From Alphaproteobacteria bacterium Ga0077535 (GTDB lineage: Bacteria > Pseudomonadota > Alphaproteobacteria > Caulobacterales > Aquidulcibacteraceae), in assembly GCA_001464425.1 (NCBI GenBank), contig LNEK01000030.1:1-64000 (forward strand): a stretch of 64,000 bases of DNA, given 5' to 3'. Both the position numbers and the translations under genes were made by a program. Of this stretch, positions 53,728 to 61,535 are shown one piece after another. The notes below the pieces were generated by a model. The model did not search any database and was not told the origin of the DNA. It worked only from the letters and a program-made list of their open reading frames with translations. Position 1 is the first letter of the stretch. Every line of letters starts with the position of its first letter.

Positions 53728-55063
53728 ACCCGCTGCGCGCCGCAAGCATGCCATCCGGCGCCAATGCGCCGCCAATCGAAATCGCCAGCTGCGGAAATAC
53801 CGGCGCAAGGTTGCCCCGGAATTCTCCCGCATGCGCCCAGTCGGGTGTCGCCGGTCGCGGCTGCACGCGCGGGGTGGAGCGCACTGCCTTCTTACGGATG
53901 AGATCTTGAATGAACGGCGCAGCCGCGCCGCCCCCGACTGCAACCGCCTGCACTTCCGTTCGGCCGCGCGCGTCAGCATCGTCACGCACCACCGCAAGCG
54001 CGTGCGCATAGGCCTCAGACAAACCCTTATAGAATAGGCGAAAGTCCGCGTCCTTTTCGATATCGCGCATGGCGATCGATATCTGCTTGCCCTTGATCCG
54101 CAGCGTCGCACGCCCGTCAGCGAACAGAGTTTCTTTGATGTCGCGCATCTGGCGCATCAACACATTCCAAAGCTCGCTTCTGTCGGCAGTGCTGCGCGCC
54201 CAGGAGGCGCTATCGAGTACGCGGTTGGCGATCACCTGATCAATGAAGTCGCCCGCTTGTTTCAGCGTGACGCGTGCTTCCGGCAGTTCCATCGTGCGCG
54301 GCCCTAAGCGCGCCAGCGCGGCGATATCTGTGGTGCCAGCGCCCATGTCGACCACGATGAAATGCGACCCTGCATCTTCTAACCCGATCGACGTGTAGGC
54401 GGCCGCCGCAGTCGCTTCGAAGATGAGCCCCATCTCGAAGGGTTGCGCCTGCGCTTGCGCCTTTGGCAGAGCCCTCTCGATCAGCGAAAGCGGCAATCCC
54501 TCCGGGGCCAGCAGCGCCTCGCCCACCGCTTCGCGAAAGGCGTCGGCCTCACCAAAAAGGCGCACGATGCTGTCGTGCATGCCCGCACTATCGCCACTGC
54601 GCCACGCTGGCGCGGCATAGCGATAGCTGATGCTCGAAACATCGGTGAGCAGCGGATCATCCGCGCTCGCTTGCTCCACCGCCTCGAGCAAATACGCCAG
54701 ATAAAGCACGATCAAATCGCGCATCTGAAACATGCGGTGCGGATCGACTGAAAGCGGCGCGTTTGTATTCAGCGCACGATCCAAATCGCTCACACTGAGC
54801 AATGTTTTGAACGATTTTAGCGCCATGCGCTTTTTGTTGGCGGGCACATTCGCAGCTGCGAGCGCGGCGCGGCCAAGCAAGACATGGCTGTCATCAACGA
54901 ACACCGCGCTGTCGAGCAAGAAGGCGTTTCCGCCCGGTTCGTGGCCGCCGACCATCAACGGACGCACTTGGCTCGGCTCAAAGTGGCTCCACGCCCCCAA
55001 AGGCGCCGCCGCCGCCTTCGAATAAGCGGTGCCAAAGTCGATGCAGAGCGTCCAATCGCTCAT
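53678..55063 (-). CDS. Hsp70-like ATPase without a normal substrate-binding domain
   Basis: The 461-residue protein has the actin/Hsp70 ATPase motifs: CIDFGTAYSKAA (7-18), VVDMGAGTTDIAAL (237-250) and the adenosine motif VAVGGGAAAPF (374-384). After the ATPase domain only about 75 residues remain, ending in a Ala/Thr-rich tail. It therefore lacks the beta-sandwich and lid that DnaK uses to hold peptides. It is coupled by ATGA to a small upstream gene that looks GrpE-like. In the middle of an exopolysaccharide locus, it may help assemble the secretion complex or act in another way. That role is inference. Confidence 0.85.
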   Translation of the reverse strand: MSDWTLCIDFGTAYSKAAAAPLGAWSHFEPSQVRPLMVGGHEPGGNAFLLDSAVFVDDSHVLLGRAALAAANVPANKKRMALKSFKTLLSVSDLDRALNTNAPLSVDPHRMFQMRDLIVLYLAYLLEAVEQASADDPLLTDVSSISYRYAAPAWRSGDSAGMHDSIVRLFGEADAFREAVGEALLAPEGLPLSLIERALPKAQAQAQPFEMGLIFEATAAAAYTSIGLEDAGSHFIVVDMGAGTTDIAALARLGPRTMELPEARVTLKQAGDFIDQVIANRVLDSASWARSTADRSELWNVLMRQMRDIKETLFADGRATLRIKGKQISIAMRDIEKDADFRLFYKGLSEAYAHALAVVRDDADARGRTEVQAVAVGGGAAAPFIQDLIRKKAVRSTPRVQPRPATPDWAHAGEFRGNLAPVFPQLAISIGGALAPDGMLAARSGSSPAATAQTGTPAAHD

Positions 55064-55512
55064 GGCCGCCTCTTACGGAGGCGCCGAACGCGGATGGGGC
55101 AGAGCACTTCAGCGCCACGCGAGACGCCGCGGGCCGCAATCCGAACGGTCTTGGGCGCGCGACCACCCGCGTCATCCAGCACTTGGCGCGCCGGATCGTA
55201 AGGCGCGCGCGCGCCGAGCTCACCTTGGCGGCTTAGGCCGCGCTTGCGAGCGGCGCGTGACAGTGACTGCGCCAGCATCGCCATAGCGTCGTCGCGAGCC
55301 GCCTCGTCCGAAGCCGTCTGAGCTTCGTCGAGATCGGCCAAGGCCTCCGCTAAGGCCGCGTCCGCCTCAGCCCATGCTGCCTCCGCCAGTGCTCCGGCAA
55401 GCGAAACGGCAGGCGCCGCACGTTTCCGCGCGGCGCCCTTTTTTCGTCTCCCCTTCTCAGGGGTTTTTGCTCTGGATTTCCCAGCCGCGGGCATTGGCGT
55501 TCCCAAGCTCAT
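55060..55512 (-). CDS. GrpE-like partner of the Hsp70-like protein
   Basis: The 150-residue protein has a lysine-rich N-terminus, a long Ala/Asp/Glu helix (about 35-90) and a C-terminal beta segment (YDPARQVLDDAGG, VRIAARGVSRGAEVLCPIRVR). The latter follows the pattern of GrpE beta domains: DP, then a small-residue turn, then VL-P-RV. GrpE swaps nucleotides on Hsp70. Its stop overlaps the start of the Hsp70-like gene by four bases. The match rests on pattern rather than identity, so a different partner role is possible. Confidence 0.6.
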   Translation of the reverse strand: MSLGTPMPAAGKSRAKTPEKGRRKKGAARKRAAPAVSLAGALAEAAWAEADAALAEALADLDEAQTASDEAARDDAMAMLAQSLSRAARKRGLSRQGELGARAPYDPARQVLDDAGGRAPKTVRIAARGVSRGAEVLCPIRVRRLRKRRP

Positions 55513-55545
55513 CAGTTTGCAGCTTAGCGCCTCCGCCGCCGGAGC

Positions 55546-56757
55546 CTAGAGGCGCAGGCTGACGCCCAGCGAGAGCGTGTTCACCTCATAGTCCCGGTAC
55601 GCGGCAGCGCCTGACGATTCAACTTCGTCGCGGCGATAACGCGCTTCGAGGGCCACCCGACGGTTGAGCAGGTAATCCGCGCCGATCTCGGCATAGCTGA
55701 ACTCATCCTCGCGATCGATTACATCATACTCGCGCTGGCCAGCTTGTAGCGAGGCCGTGAGGATCACGTTGCGCAGCAATTCGTGGTCCACGCGCGCGCC
55801 GTAGCGTGTTTCGACATACGGCAGCCCGGTTGCGCCGCCGACGACATCTTCGGCGTTGCGGTCAGCATTGAAGGTGAGCGTCGTCAGACGCGTGACGTAC
55901 CATTCGAGTTCGCCGGCGACAGCCAGGCCATCAGTCGTGCCAAGCGCATCATAGTCGCGCTCGAACTGGCCGACAGTGAGTTCGCCGCGCATCAGATCGG
56001 TCAAGTTGAAGGTGACGCCGGCCATGTAGGTCTGGCCTTCCGAGTTCAGCACTGGTGCGTTGTCGTAGTCGCGCTCATCGTGCGTCGCTTGGAAAACAAC
56101 GCCAAGGCGCGGCGTGACTTCAGCTTCCAAGCGCCCGCGCAGCACGGTTTCGTCGTTGTCGCGGAAGTCCTGCAAACCCTCGAAATCGTACTCGCTTTGC
56201 GCTGCTTCTGCGCTGATGCGGAAGCGATTGAAGGTGTGCGCAACCGCAACAGACATGTCGTTGCGATCGTACTCGACCGGGTCAGGCGTCAGCGGCGAGT
56301 CCGGATCGGTGCGCGGTTCAACTTCGTGCGCAAAGCCGAGCACGCCGGTAACGCTCGTCGAGCTGCCAACATCCAGGCGGCCCACGCCGCGGATGAAGTG
56401 CGTGTCGGCATCTTCGCTCGAAAAATCTGCGTGACTCTTGAACGCCGCGCCGCCTTCAACCGAAAGCGCGTGACGTGACCAGCCTGAAGCGAGGCGCGCC
56501 CACGGACGAACCGTGTAGATCATGTCGTCATCTTCAGCGCCTGAGGGCTCGGCGAAAAGGTTGTCGGTGCTGGCGACGCCGAGGTTCAGTTCGGCGTTCA
56601 GATTGAAGCCGCCAAGGCGCGTGCCGAGCGGATCATATTCAGGGCGCGGACGATCGCGGACAGACACGCTGTCTTCCACCTCCTGGGCGGCGACTTGAAG
56701 CGGCGCAAACGCGATCAGCGATGCGGCGAAAACGGAAAGGACGCGATGGAAGCGCAA
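55546..56757 (-). CDS. Outer-membrane beta-barrel protein (BBP2_2 type)
   Basis: The 403-residue protein has a signal peptide (RFHRVLSVFAASLIAFAPLQVAAQ) and then a long run of alternating strands with Tyr/Arg/Asp-rich turns, ending in an aromatic-hydrophobic strand (SLGVSLRL), as in outer-membrane barrels. I associate it with the PF10082 family found beside polysaccharide export genes. TTG at 56757 is chosen because AGGGGG lies upstream and it precedes the signal peptide; a longer in-frame reading adds 52 residues without signal features. It may be the pore for the short Wza-like protein. Confidence 0.85.
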   Translation of the reverse strand: MRFHRVLSVFAASLIAFAPLQVAAQEVEDSVSVRDRPRPEYDPLGTRLGGFNLNAELNLGVASTDNLFAEPSGAEDDDMIYTVRPWARLASGWSRHALSVEGGAAFKSHADFSSEDADTHFIRGVGRLDVGSSTSVTGVLGFAHEVEPRTDPDSPLTPDPVEYDRNDMSVAVAHTFNRFRISAEAAQSEYDFEGLQDFRDNDETVLRGRLEAEVTPRLGVVFQATHDERDYDNAPVLNSEGQTYMAGVTFNLTDLMRGELTVGQFERDYDALGTTDGLAVAGELEWYVTRLTTLTFNADRNAEDVVGGATGLPYVETRYGARVDHELLRNVILTASLQAGQREYDVIDREDEFSYAEIGADYLLNRRVALEARYRRDEVESSGAAAYRDYEVNTLSLGVSLRL

Positions 56758-57032
56758 AATGAATCCCCCTGCACAGGCCGGCGCCGCTTGGCTGGCCAAG
56801 CGCGATCGGCGCGATTGGGCGCACCGTCCTCCGGAGTTCATCATGAAAGCAACATGTTGCACTTGCGGCGGGAATGTCTTCACGGAGCCACCCGCGTGCT
56901 TTGACAAGATCATTTTGGGCTCTCCCAGACGGCTGCCGCTCGAGCAGCGCGTTCAAAAGGGAGGCTAGGCGGGCGAAGTTAAAAAGACGGGACCGGACTG
57001 TGACGCACAATCCACAGCTATTTGGCGCTGGA
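56758..57032. other. Intergenic region before the beta-barrel gene
   Basis: This 275-base stretch carries the upstream region of the barrel gene, including its ribosome site. A short cysteine-rich reading frame on the plus strand is not supported by a ribosome site. No terminator or repeat was recognised. Confidence 0.3.
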
Positions 57033-57287
57033 TTATTGTCCGCCAGCCGTTGCGACGCGGACCATGTCGACGCCGAACGTGCCGACAGCCCAAATAAGCA
57101 TCCAAAAAACAGAGCAGTAGACCAGAAGCCCCGACACAACGAGCCATTTCGGCGCGCGCGTGCTGCGACGAACCTCTTGCGCCTCGGGGCTAGCCGGCGA
57201 GGCGCTGGGCGCCATTTCAGGGTGCTGGCGGCGAAGAGCCCCCAAGGCCAACTCCAATACAATTCGCCGGTACGGCGTTACGACCAC
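57033..57287 (-). CDS. Small single-span protein, uncertain
   Basis: The 84-residue frame has one hydrophobic segment (KWLVVSGLLVYCSVFWMLIW) after a basic, Ser/Pro-rich N-terminus. The GTG at 57287 has no good ribosome site; an internal ATG at 57215 gives 60 residues and keeps the span. No family recognised. It sits between the barrel gene and the sugar transferase on the opposite strand. It may be real, but composition alone is thin support. Confidence 0.35.
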   Translation of the reverse strand: MVVTPYRRIVLELALGALRRQHPEMAPSASPASPEAQEVRRSTRAPKWLVVSGLLVYCSVFWMLIWAVGTFGVDMVRVATAGGQ

Positions 57288-57434
57288 CCATAACGACTCT
57301 AATCAGGCGATTGTTCCAAACAAGTTTCCAAAGCAGCCCCTCACCAATGGAGCGACTGGGATTGCAATGCACAACGGACGCATGCCAAACGTTACCAAGC
57401 CATTAGCGGAGGAAATGGCGGGGGTCTTGGACTG

Positions 57435-58190
57435 ATGGCGAACCAGATGATCGAGACGGGCTCCGCGGTTCGGATCCCTTTTCGAGGCCGGCAGAATGCA
57501 GGCGAACGCTACAGAGCGGCCGAAGCGCGGATCGCGCATCGGATCACCGATCGTCGTTTGATCCGCAAGGTTCGCGCAGCGAATGGACGCCTAAAAAGGA
57601 CCTTCGATTTCGCAGTTGCAGCAACGGCCCTCCTCTTCCTCGCACCAGCGTTTCTGACCATCGCTTTGCTGATTCGCCTGACTGACAAGGGCGCGATTTT
57701 CTATCGTCACACCCGAGTCGGCCGCCAAGGCGAACGCTTCGAGTGCCTCAAGTTCCGCACTATGGCGACGGATAGCGAGGAGCGCTTGGCGCACATCCTT
57801 CTGACCGATCCGCACGCTGCTGCTGAATGGCAGGAAGGCCAGAAGCTGCGCAACGATCCGCGTATCACCAAGATCGGCGCCTTCCTCCGCAAGACCAGCC
57901 TCGATGAATTGCCGCAACTCTGGAATGTGCTGCGCGGCGACATGAGCATCATCGGCCCGCGTCCGATCACGCGCGCTGAACTCAATCGCTATGGCCGCGA
58001 TCGCCGTTACTACCTGCTCGTTCGCCCGGGCATCACTGGCCTCTGGCAAGTCAGCGGCCGGTCGAGCACCGGCTATGAGCGCCGCATTCGCTTTGACCGC
58101 GAGTATCTCGAAGAATGGTCATGGCTCGGTGAGTTCTGGATCTTGCTGATGACGATCCCGGCCGTTCTCAAAACCGAAGACGCCTGCTGA
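57435..58190 (+). CDS. Polyprenyl-phosphate sugar-1-phosphate transferase
   Basis: The 251-residue protein is a canonical monotopic transferase. It has a membrane-entering helix (about 56-82), CLKFRTM, the catalytic pair D157-E158 in SLDELPQL, WNVLRGDMSIIGPRP, and a C-terminal RPGITGLWQVSGRS with REYLEEWSW. It should start repeat-unit synthesis by moving hexose-1-phosphate or a related sugar onto undecaprenyl phosphate, like HfsE/PssY. It has a basic N-terminal tail of about 50 residues. The nearby copy at 51620-52411 is degenerate, so this is probably the working enzyme of the locus. Confidence 0.93.
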   Translation: MANQMIETGSAVRIPFRGRQNAGERYRAAEARIAHRITDRRLIRKVRAANGRLKRTFDFAVAATALLFLAPAFLTIALLIRLTDKGAIFYRHTRVGRQGERFECLKFRTMATDSEERLAHILLTDPHAAAEWQEGQKLRNDPRITKIGAFLRKTSLDELPQLWNVLRGDMSIIGPRPITRAELNRYGRDRRYYLLVRPGITGLWQVSGRSSTGYERRIRFDREYLEEWSWLGEFWILLMTIPAVLKTEDAC

Positions 58191-58217
58191 CCTAGCCTTT
58201 GAATGGCGCTCGCGCGC

Positions 58218-58691
58218 CTATTCACCGCCAGCGGTATAAGCCTTCTCACCCGGTCGCGGCTCACGGCGCTGGATAGGCTTAAACACGCCCGTACCCGTAA
58301 GCAGCGTCCGATCGGCGACCCATATACGACCGCGGACGATATAGAGATCATCTTCGCGCGAGAGCACTTCGCTCGCGCCTTCAACCCAGTCGCCGGTATG
58401 CGCGCTGGACAGGAAGTCGATCGTCAACCGCACGGTCACCCAATACGAGGAGGTTTCGACCGAGACGACGTGGCCCCAAGCCATATCGGCAAAGCTCATC
58501 AGCATGCCGCCGTGCGCGTTTTTCATGCCATTCGTGTGCTGCTCCTCCACACGGAAGGCCATGCGATAGGAATCGCCCTCCACGCGCCGATAGAGCGGCC
58601 CAATCTGCCGTACAAACCCGCGCCGCCAGTCGAGCGCCGTGTAGCCCTCAGGGATTTCAAACGCCGCCGGAGCGGCGATATCGTCGGACAT
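58218..58691 (-). CDS. PaaI-type hotdog-fold thioesterase
   Basis: The 157-residue protein has the hotdog helix motif [16 protein letters not shown], typical of PaaI/YdiI thioesterases, with the strand [16 protein letters not shown]. It probably hydrolyses acyl-CoA. No signal peptide. It ends 27 bases from the sugar transferase gene, converging with it, and nothing links it to the polysaccharide genes. Confidence 0.88.
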   Translation of the reverse strand: MSDDIAAPAAFEIPEGYTALDWRRGFVRQIGPLYRRVEGDSYRMAFRVEEQHTNGMKNAHGGMLMSFADMAWGHVVSVETSSYWVTVRLTIDFLSSAHTGDWVEGASEVLSREDDLYIVRGRIWVADRTLLTGTGVFKPIQRREPRPGEKAYTAGGE

Positions 58692-58734
58692 CAGTGTCTC
58701 CGCGTCGCCGCGTACACATTACTGACGCGAACTC

Positions 58735-58776
58735 AAAAAAGCGAAGGGCGCAGCCGCCGCATGCGACCGCGCCCCT
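58735..58776 (-). terminator. Terminator of the 58812 gene
   Basis: On the minus strand AGGGGCGC (58776-58769) pairs with GCGCCCTT (58751-58744), one G-U included, and a T run follows (complement of the A run at 58735-58740). The loop of 17 bases has a small palindrome. It is 36 bases past the stop of the 58812 gene. Confidence 0.65.
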
Positions 58777-58811
58777 CACCGAGAGTCGCCCAAGGCCCGA
58801 ACCAATAAACT

Positions 58812-59156
58812 CTATTCGAACGCGAGGTCTTCGCTGTCGAGGTCAAAGTCCTCGACGAAAACTTCTTCCGCAACCGGCGCCGATTTCCGCGCTCCTGTAG
58901 TACGCGGCATGCCGTTGACCATATCGCTGCGCACGTCGAAACGAGCAGCGCGGATCGCCGGGTGAAAGCCCACGTTTTGCAGTGCGATCATAACGTGCTG
59001 GCCACGCTCGCGCCAATACGCCTCAATCTTGGCCTTCAGCGCCAAGGCGCCATCGCGCGAGCAGAAATCATACTCGCCTCGGCTAGCAGCGCCCCCAGCG
59101 CCGCTTACCCAATCCTCACCGGTATCGGCAGCAAAATGAAGCGCGAGATTGTCCAC
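58812..59156 (-). CDS. Conserved small protein, unknown function
   Basis: The 114-residue protein has ALKAKIEAYWRERGQHV, GFHPAIRAARFDVRSDMVNGMP and an acidic tail (EEVFVEDFDLDSEDL). I recall this DVRSDMVNG block from alphaproteobacterial proteins of unknown role. GTG at 59156 is chosen because AAGGGA lies upstream and it begins the conserved part; a longer frame would run into the repeat region. It is divergent from the response-regulator gene, and both share the region with palindromic repeats. Confidence 0.65.
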   Translation of the reverse strand: MDNLALHFAADTGEDWVSGAGGAASRGEYDFCSRDGALALKAKIEAYWRERGQHVMIALQNVGFHPAIRAARFDVRSDMVNGMPRTTGARKSAPVAEEVFVEDFDLDSEDLAFE

Positions 59157-59251
59157 TCTGAGGTCCCTTCGCCCGCTGAGACACAGCTTAGGGCCCAGTA
59201 GTGATGACAAAAGTTCGCGCACGCGAATATTGCACAGAAGTCGTGGTCGAA

Positions 59252-59320
59252 GACCTAGGCGTAGCGTCACCCGATTGGGGAATGCAGACATAGGTCGCGA
59301 CCTATGTCGTGCGACCTAGG
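59252..59320. promoter_or_regulatory. Palindromic repeat cluster before a response-regulator gene
   Basis: A perfect 22-bp palindrome spans 59287-59308 (arms GACATAGGTCG and CGACCTATGTC). Its right arm shares GCGACCTA with GCGACCTAGG at 59311-59320, 14 bases further on, and a third site GACCTAGG lies at 59252-59259. The cluster sits 52-120 bases before the response-regulator start and 96-164 bases from the divergent gene. It looks like a set of operator sites for a dimeric regulator. Confidence 0.55.
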
Positions 59321-59371
59321 CCCGCACGAAGCACCTGCACAACGCGCGTTCCACGTGGTCTTTTCCTTCCC

Positions 59372-59740
59372 ATGGCGCCCGCCAAACCCCTGATCCTGGT
59401 CCTAGAGGACGACGCAGCGTGTGCCGAGGGATTGAGCATGGTCCTGGCCGATTGGGGCGCCGAGGTCGTGCACGCGGTGAACGCCGACAAGATTAGCGGT
59501 GTGGTAGGATCGCGCTTGCCGGAAATCAGGTACATTATTGCCGATTACAATCTCGGGTCGGGTCCGGACGGTGTAACACTGGTCCAAAGGCTCATGCAGC
59601 TAAACCCGCACGTGCGCGTTCTGGTGCTGTCTGGATCGTTTCATGGACGCGCCCTCGAAGCGGCGGTTCGGATCGGGCTCGACGTGATGCAGAAGCCGGC
59701 TAACCCGCAGGCTATTCTCGCATGGCTGGAGCAGACGTAG
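59372..59740 (+). CDS. Single-domain response regulator
   Basis: The 122-residue protein is a receiver domain alone: acid pocket E12-D13-D14, phospho-aspartate D58 in IIADYNLG, switch serine S87 in VLSGS and lysine K108 in MQKPA. With no output domain it should pass phosphate on or regulate by binding. The ATG at 59372 is chosen because the receiver fold begins there. It is 12 bases before the hybrid kinase gene, so the two form a pair. Confidence 0.88.
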   Translation: MAPAKPLILVLEDDAACAEGLSMVLADWGAEVVHAVNADKISGVVGSRLPEIRYIIADYNLGSGPDGVTLVQRLMQLNPHVRVLVLSGSFHGRALEAAVRIGLDVMQKPANPQAILAWLEQT

Positions 59741-59752
59741 ACGGAGCGCGAC

Positions 59753-61531
59753 GTGACCACCCCAGAGTCCGAGCCGCCTTCACGTTCACTTCCCCGCAAT
59801 CGCTCTGATCGGCTCATCGCCATCGCGATGGGCGTGCTGGCGCTTTGTGCGGTCGTGGTCGTCATCGGCCTCGTTAGCGTAGACGGAGCGCATCAGAACG
59901 TGATGCGCGAAGTTCAACGCACGCGGGACGCACGCTTGGCGGCGTACGGCTTAATGCAAGCCTCGATCGACGCCGAAACCGGCCAACGCGGTTATCTACT
60001 GACCAATGATCGCGATTTTCTGGAGCCGTATGATCGCGGGCGTGTGTCTGCGGACCAGCAGCTCGCGCGCCTCGCTCAGCTTAGCCTTGATCAGCCTGAA
60101 CTGCGCGCACGATACGAGCGGGTCGACGCGCTAACGCGCACCGCGCTGGAAACACTTAGCGAAGTGCTCGCCGCCCAGCGCGCCGGTCAGCTAAGCGAGC
60201 GCGAGTTCCGCGCATCGCTCGTCCGCTCAAAGGAGAACATGGATGAAGCGCGCACCGAAGTCAGCGCGCTGCTGCAACAGGTCGAAGGCCTCATTGATCG
60301 GCAACGCGCCGAAGAGCAGCGGCTGCGGGATGGGCTTTTGCTAATCGGCGGCTTACTCGCTGCACTGGCGATTATCTCTATATCCGTCACTCTCGCAATG
60401 TTACGCTCGGAGCAACAGAGTTGGCAGACCGCTTACGCCGCCTCTGAGGAAGCACTTCGGCGCGCCGCCGCATCGGACTTGGCTAAGAGCCGTTTTCTCG
60501 CTGTCGCCAGTCATGACATGCGCCAACCCTTGCACGCACTAGCGTTGTATCTCTCTGCCCTAGAACGGCGCGTACAGACAGACGAAACGCGCGGTATCGT
60601 TGCCAAGATGGACCGCGCCGTCCAATCGATGATCGGCATGTTCAGCAGCCTGCTGGATCTCGCGCGCCTTCAAGCTGGCGTGGTCACGCCGGACCCGGCT
60701 GACACGCCACTCCAGGGCATCCTGGACGCAGTGATCGCGGAACACACCCCCAACAAAGTTGAAGCGGCCACCACGCCGCTGATTGTTCAAACAGACGCAA
60801 GACTTCTGTCGCGATTGCTTTCCCACCTCGTCGCAAACGCGATCCAGCATGGCGGCGGCATCGCGCGGATCAGCGCACGCGCCGAGAACGGTGTAGTAAT
60901 CATCACCGTTTCGGATGACGGCCCAGGTATCGCACCAGAAGATCAGGAGCGTGTTTTCGAGGAATTCGAACGTCTCGACGCCAGCAGCGATGGATTGGGC
61001 CTTGGCCTGCCGGTGGTGCGCAGGCTTGCTGAACTCCTCGGCATTTCACTCACAGTCGACTCCGCAAAAGGAAAAGGTGCGCGGTTCACCTTGCGCGTTC
61101 CCAAGCCGCTTTCAGCGAGGTCAAGAACTGCGCCCGCCCCGATACGAGCTGATGCGCTTAACGGCGTGCCTGTGCTGGTGATGGACGATGACGCGCTCGC
61201 GCGAGAAGCAATCACCGGCCTCCTCTCCGATCTGGGCGCTGAAGTACGCGCATTCGCGGATGGCGAAGCGGCAGAGGCGGCGCTGCAGAACGGATACATC
61301 CCGCGCTTGCTCGTTTTGGATTTGCGCATTCGCGGCGAGCTACAGGGGCTCGACATCGCTACGCGCTTGCGCGCCAAGCTCGATCCAGCGCCGCGCACAA
61401 TTATGGTGACGGGAGATACCGGGCCCGAGACGCTCGATGCCTTGCGCCGCTCCGGTCACATTTGGCTAATCAAACCAGTCGACCCTGACGATCTCAGGGC
61501 CGCCGCACTGGCGCAACTCCGCGCCGCTTAA
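59753..61531 (+). CDS. CHASE3-type hybrid sensor histidine kinase
   Basis: The 592-residue protein has two spans (about 20-42 and 195-216) around a helical periplasmic sensor domain with AETGQRGYLLTND, the CHASE3 hallmark. Then come HisKA with H254 in ASHDMRQPLHAL, a HATPase domain (SDDGPGIAPED, GLGLGLPVVRRLAE) and a C-terminal receiver with VLVMDDDALA and VLDLRIRGE. GTG at 59753 has GGAG upstream. The fused receiver suggests a relay rather than direct transfer. Confidence 0.92.
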   Translation: MTTPESEPPSRSLPRNRSDRLIAIAMGVLALCAVVVVIGLVSVDGAHQNVMREVQRTRDARLAAYGLMQASIDAETGQRGYLLTNDRDFLEPYDRGRVSADQQLARLAQLSLDQPELRARYERVDALTRTALETLSEVLAAQRAGQLSEREFRASLVRSKENMDEARTEVSALLQQVEGLIDRQRAEEQRLRDGLLLIGGLLAALAIISISVTLAMLRSEQQSWQTAYAASEEALRRAAASDLAKSRFLAVASHDMRQPLHALALYLSALERRVQTDETRGIVAKMDRAVQSMIGMFSSLLDLARLQAGVVTPDPADTPLQGILDAVIAEHTPNKVEAATTPLIVQTDARLLSRLLSHLVANAIQHGGGIARISARAENGVVIITVSDDGPGIAPEDQERVFEEFERLDASSDGLGLGLPVVRRLAELLGISLTVDSAKGKGARFTLRVPKPLSARSRTAPAPIRADALNGVPVLVMDDDALAREAITGLLSDLGAEVRAFADGEAAEAALQNGYIPRLLVLDLRIRGELQGLDIATRLRAKLDPAPRTIMVTGDTGPETLDALRRSGHIWLIKPVDPDDLRAAALAQLRAA

Positions 61532-61535
61532 GCTG

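Noticed and set aside
56759-56968. Short cysteine-containing frame upstream of the barrel gene
   Set aside because: No ribosome site, and the frame is probably by chance in the barrel gene's upstream region.
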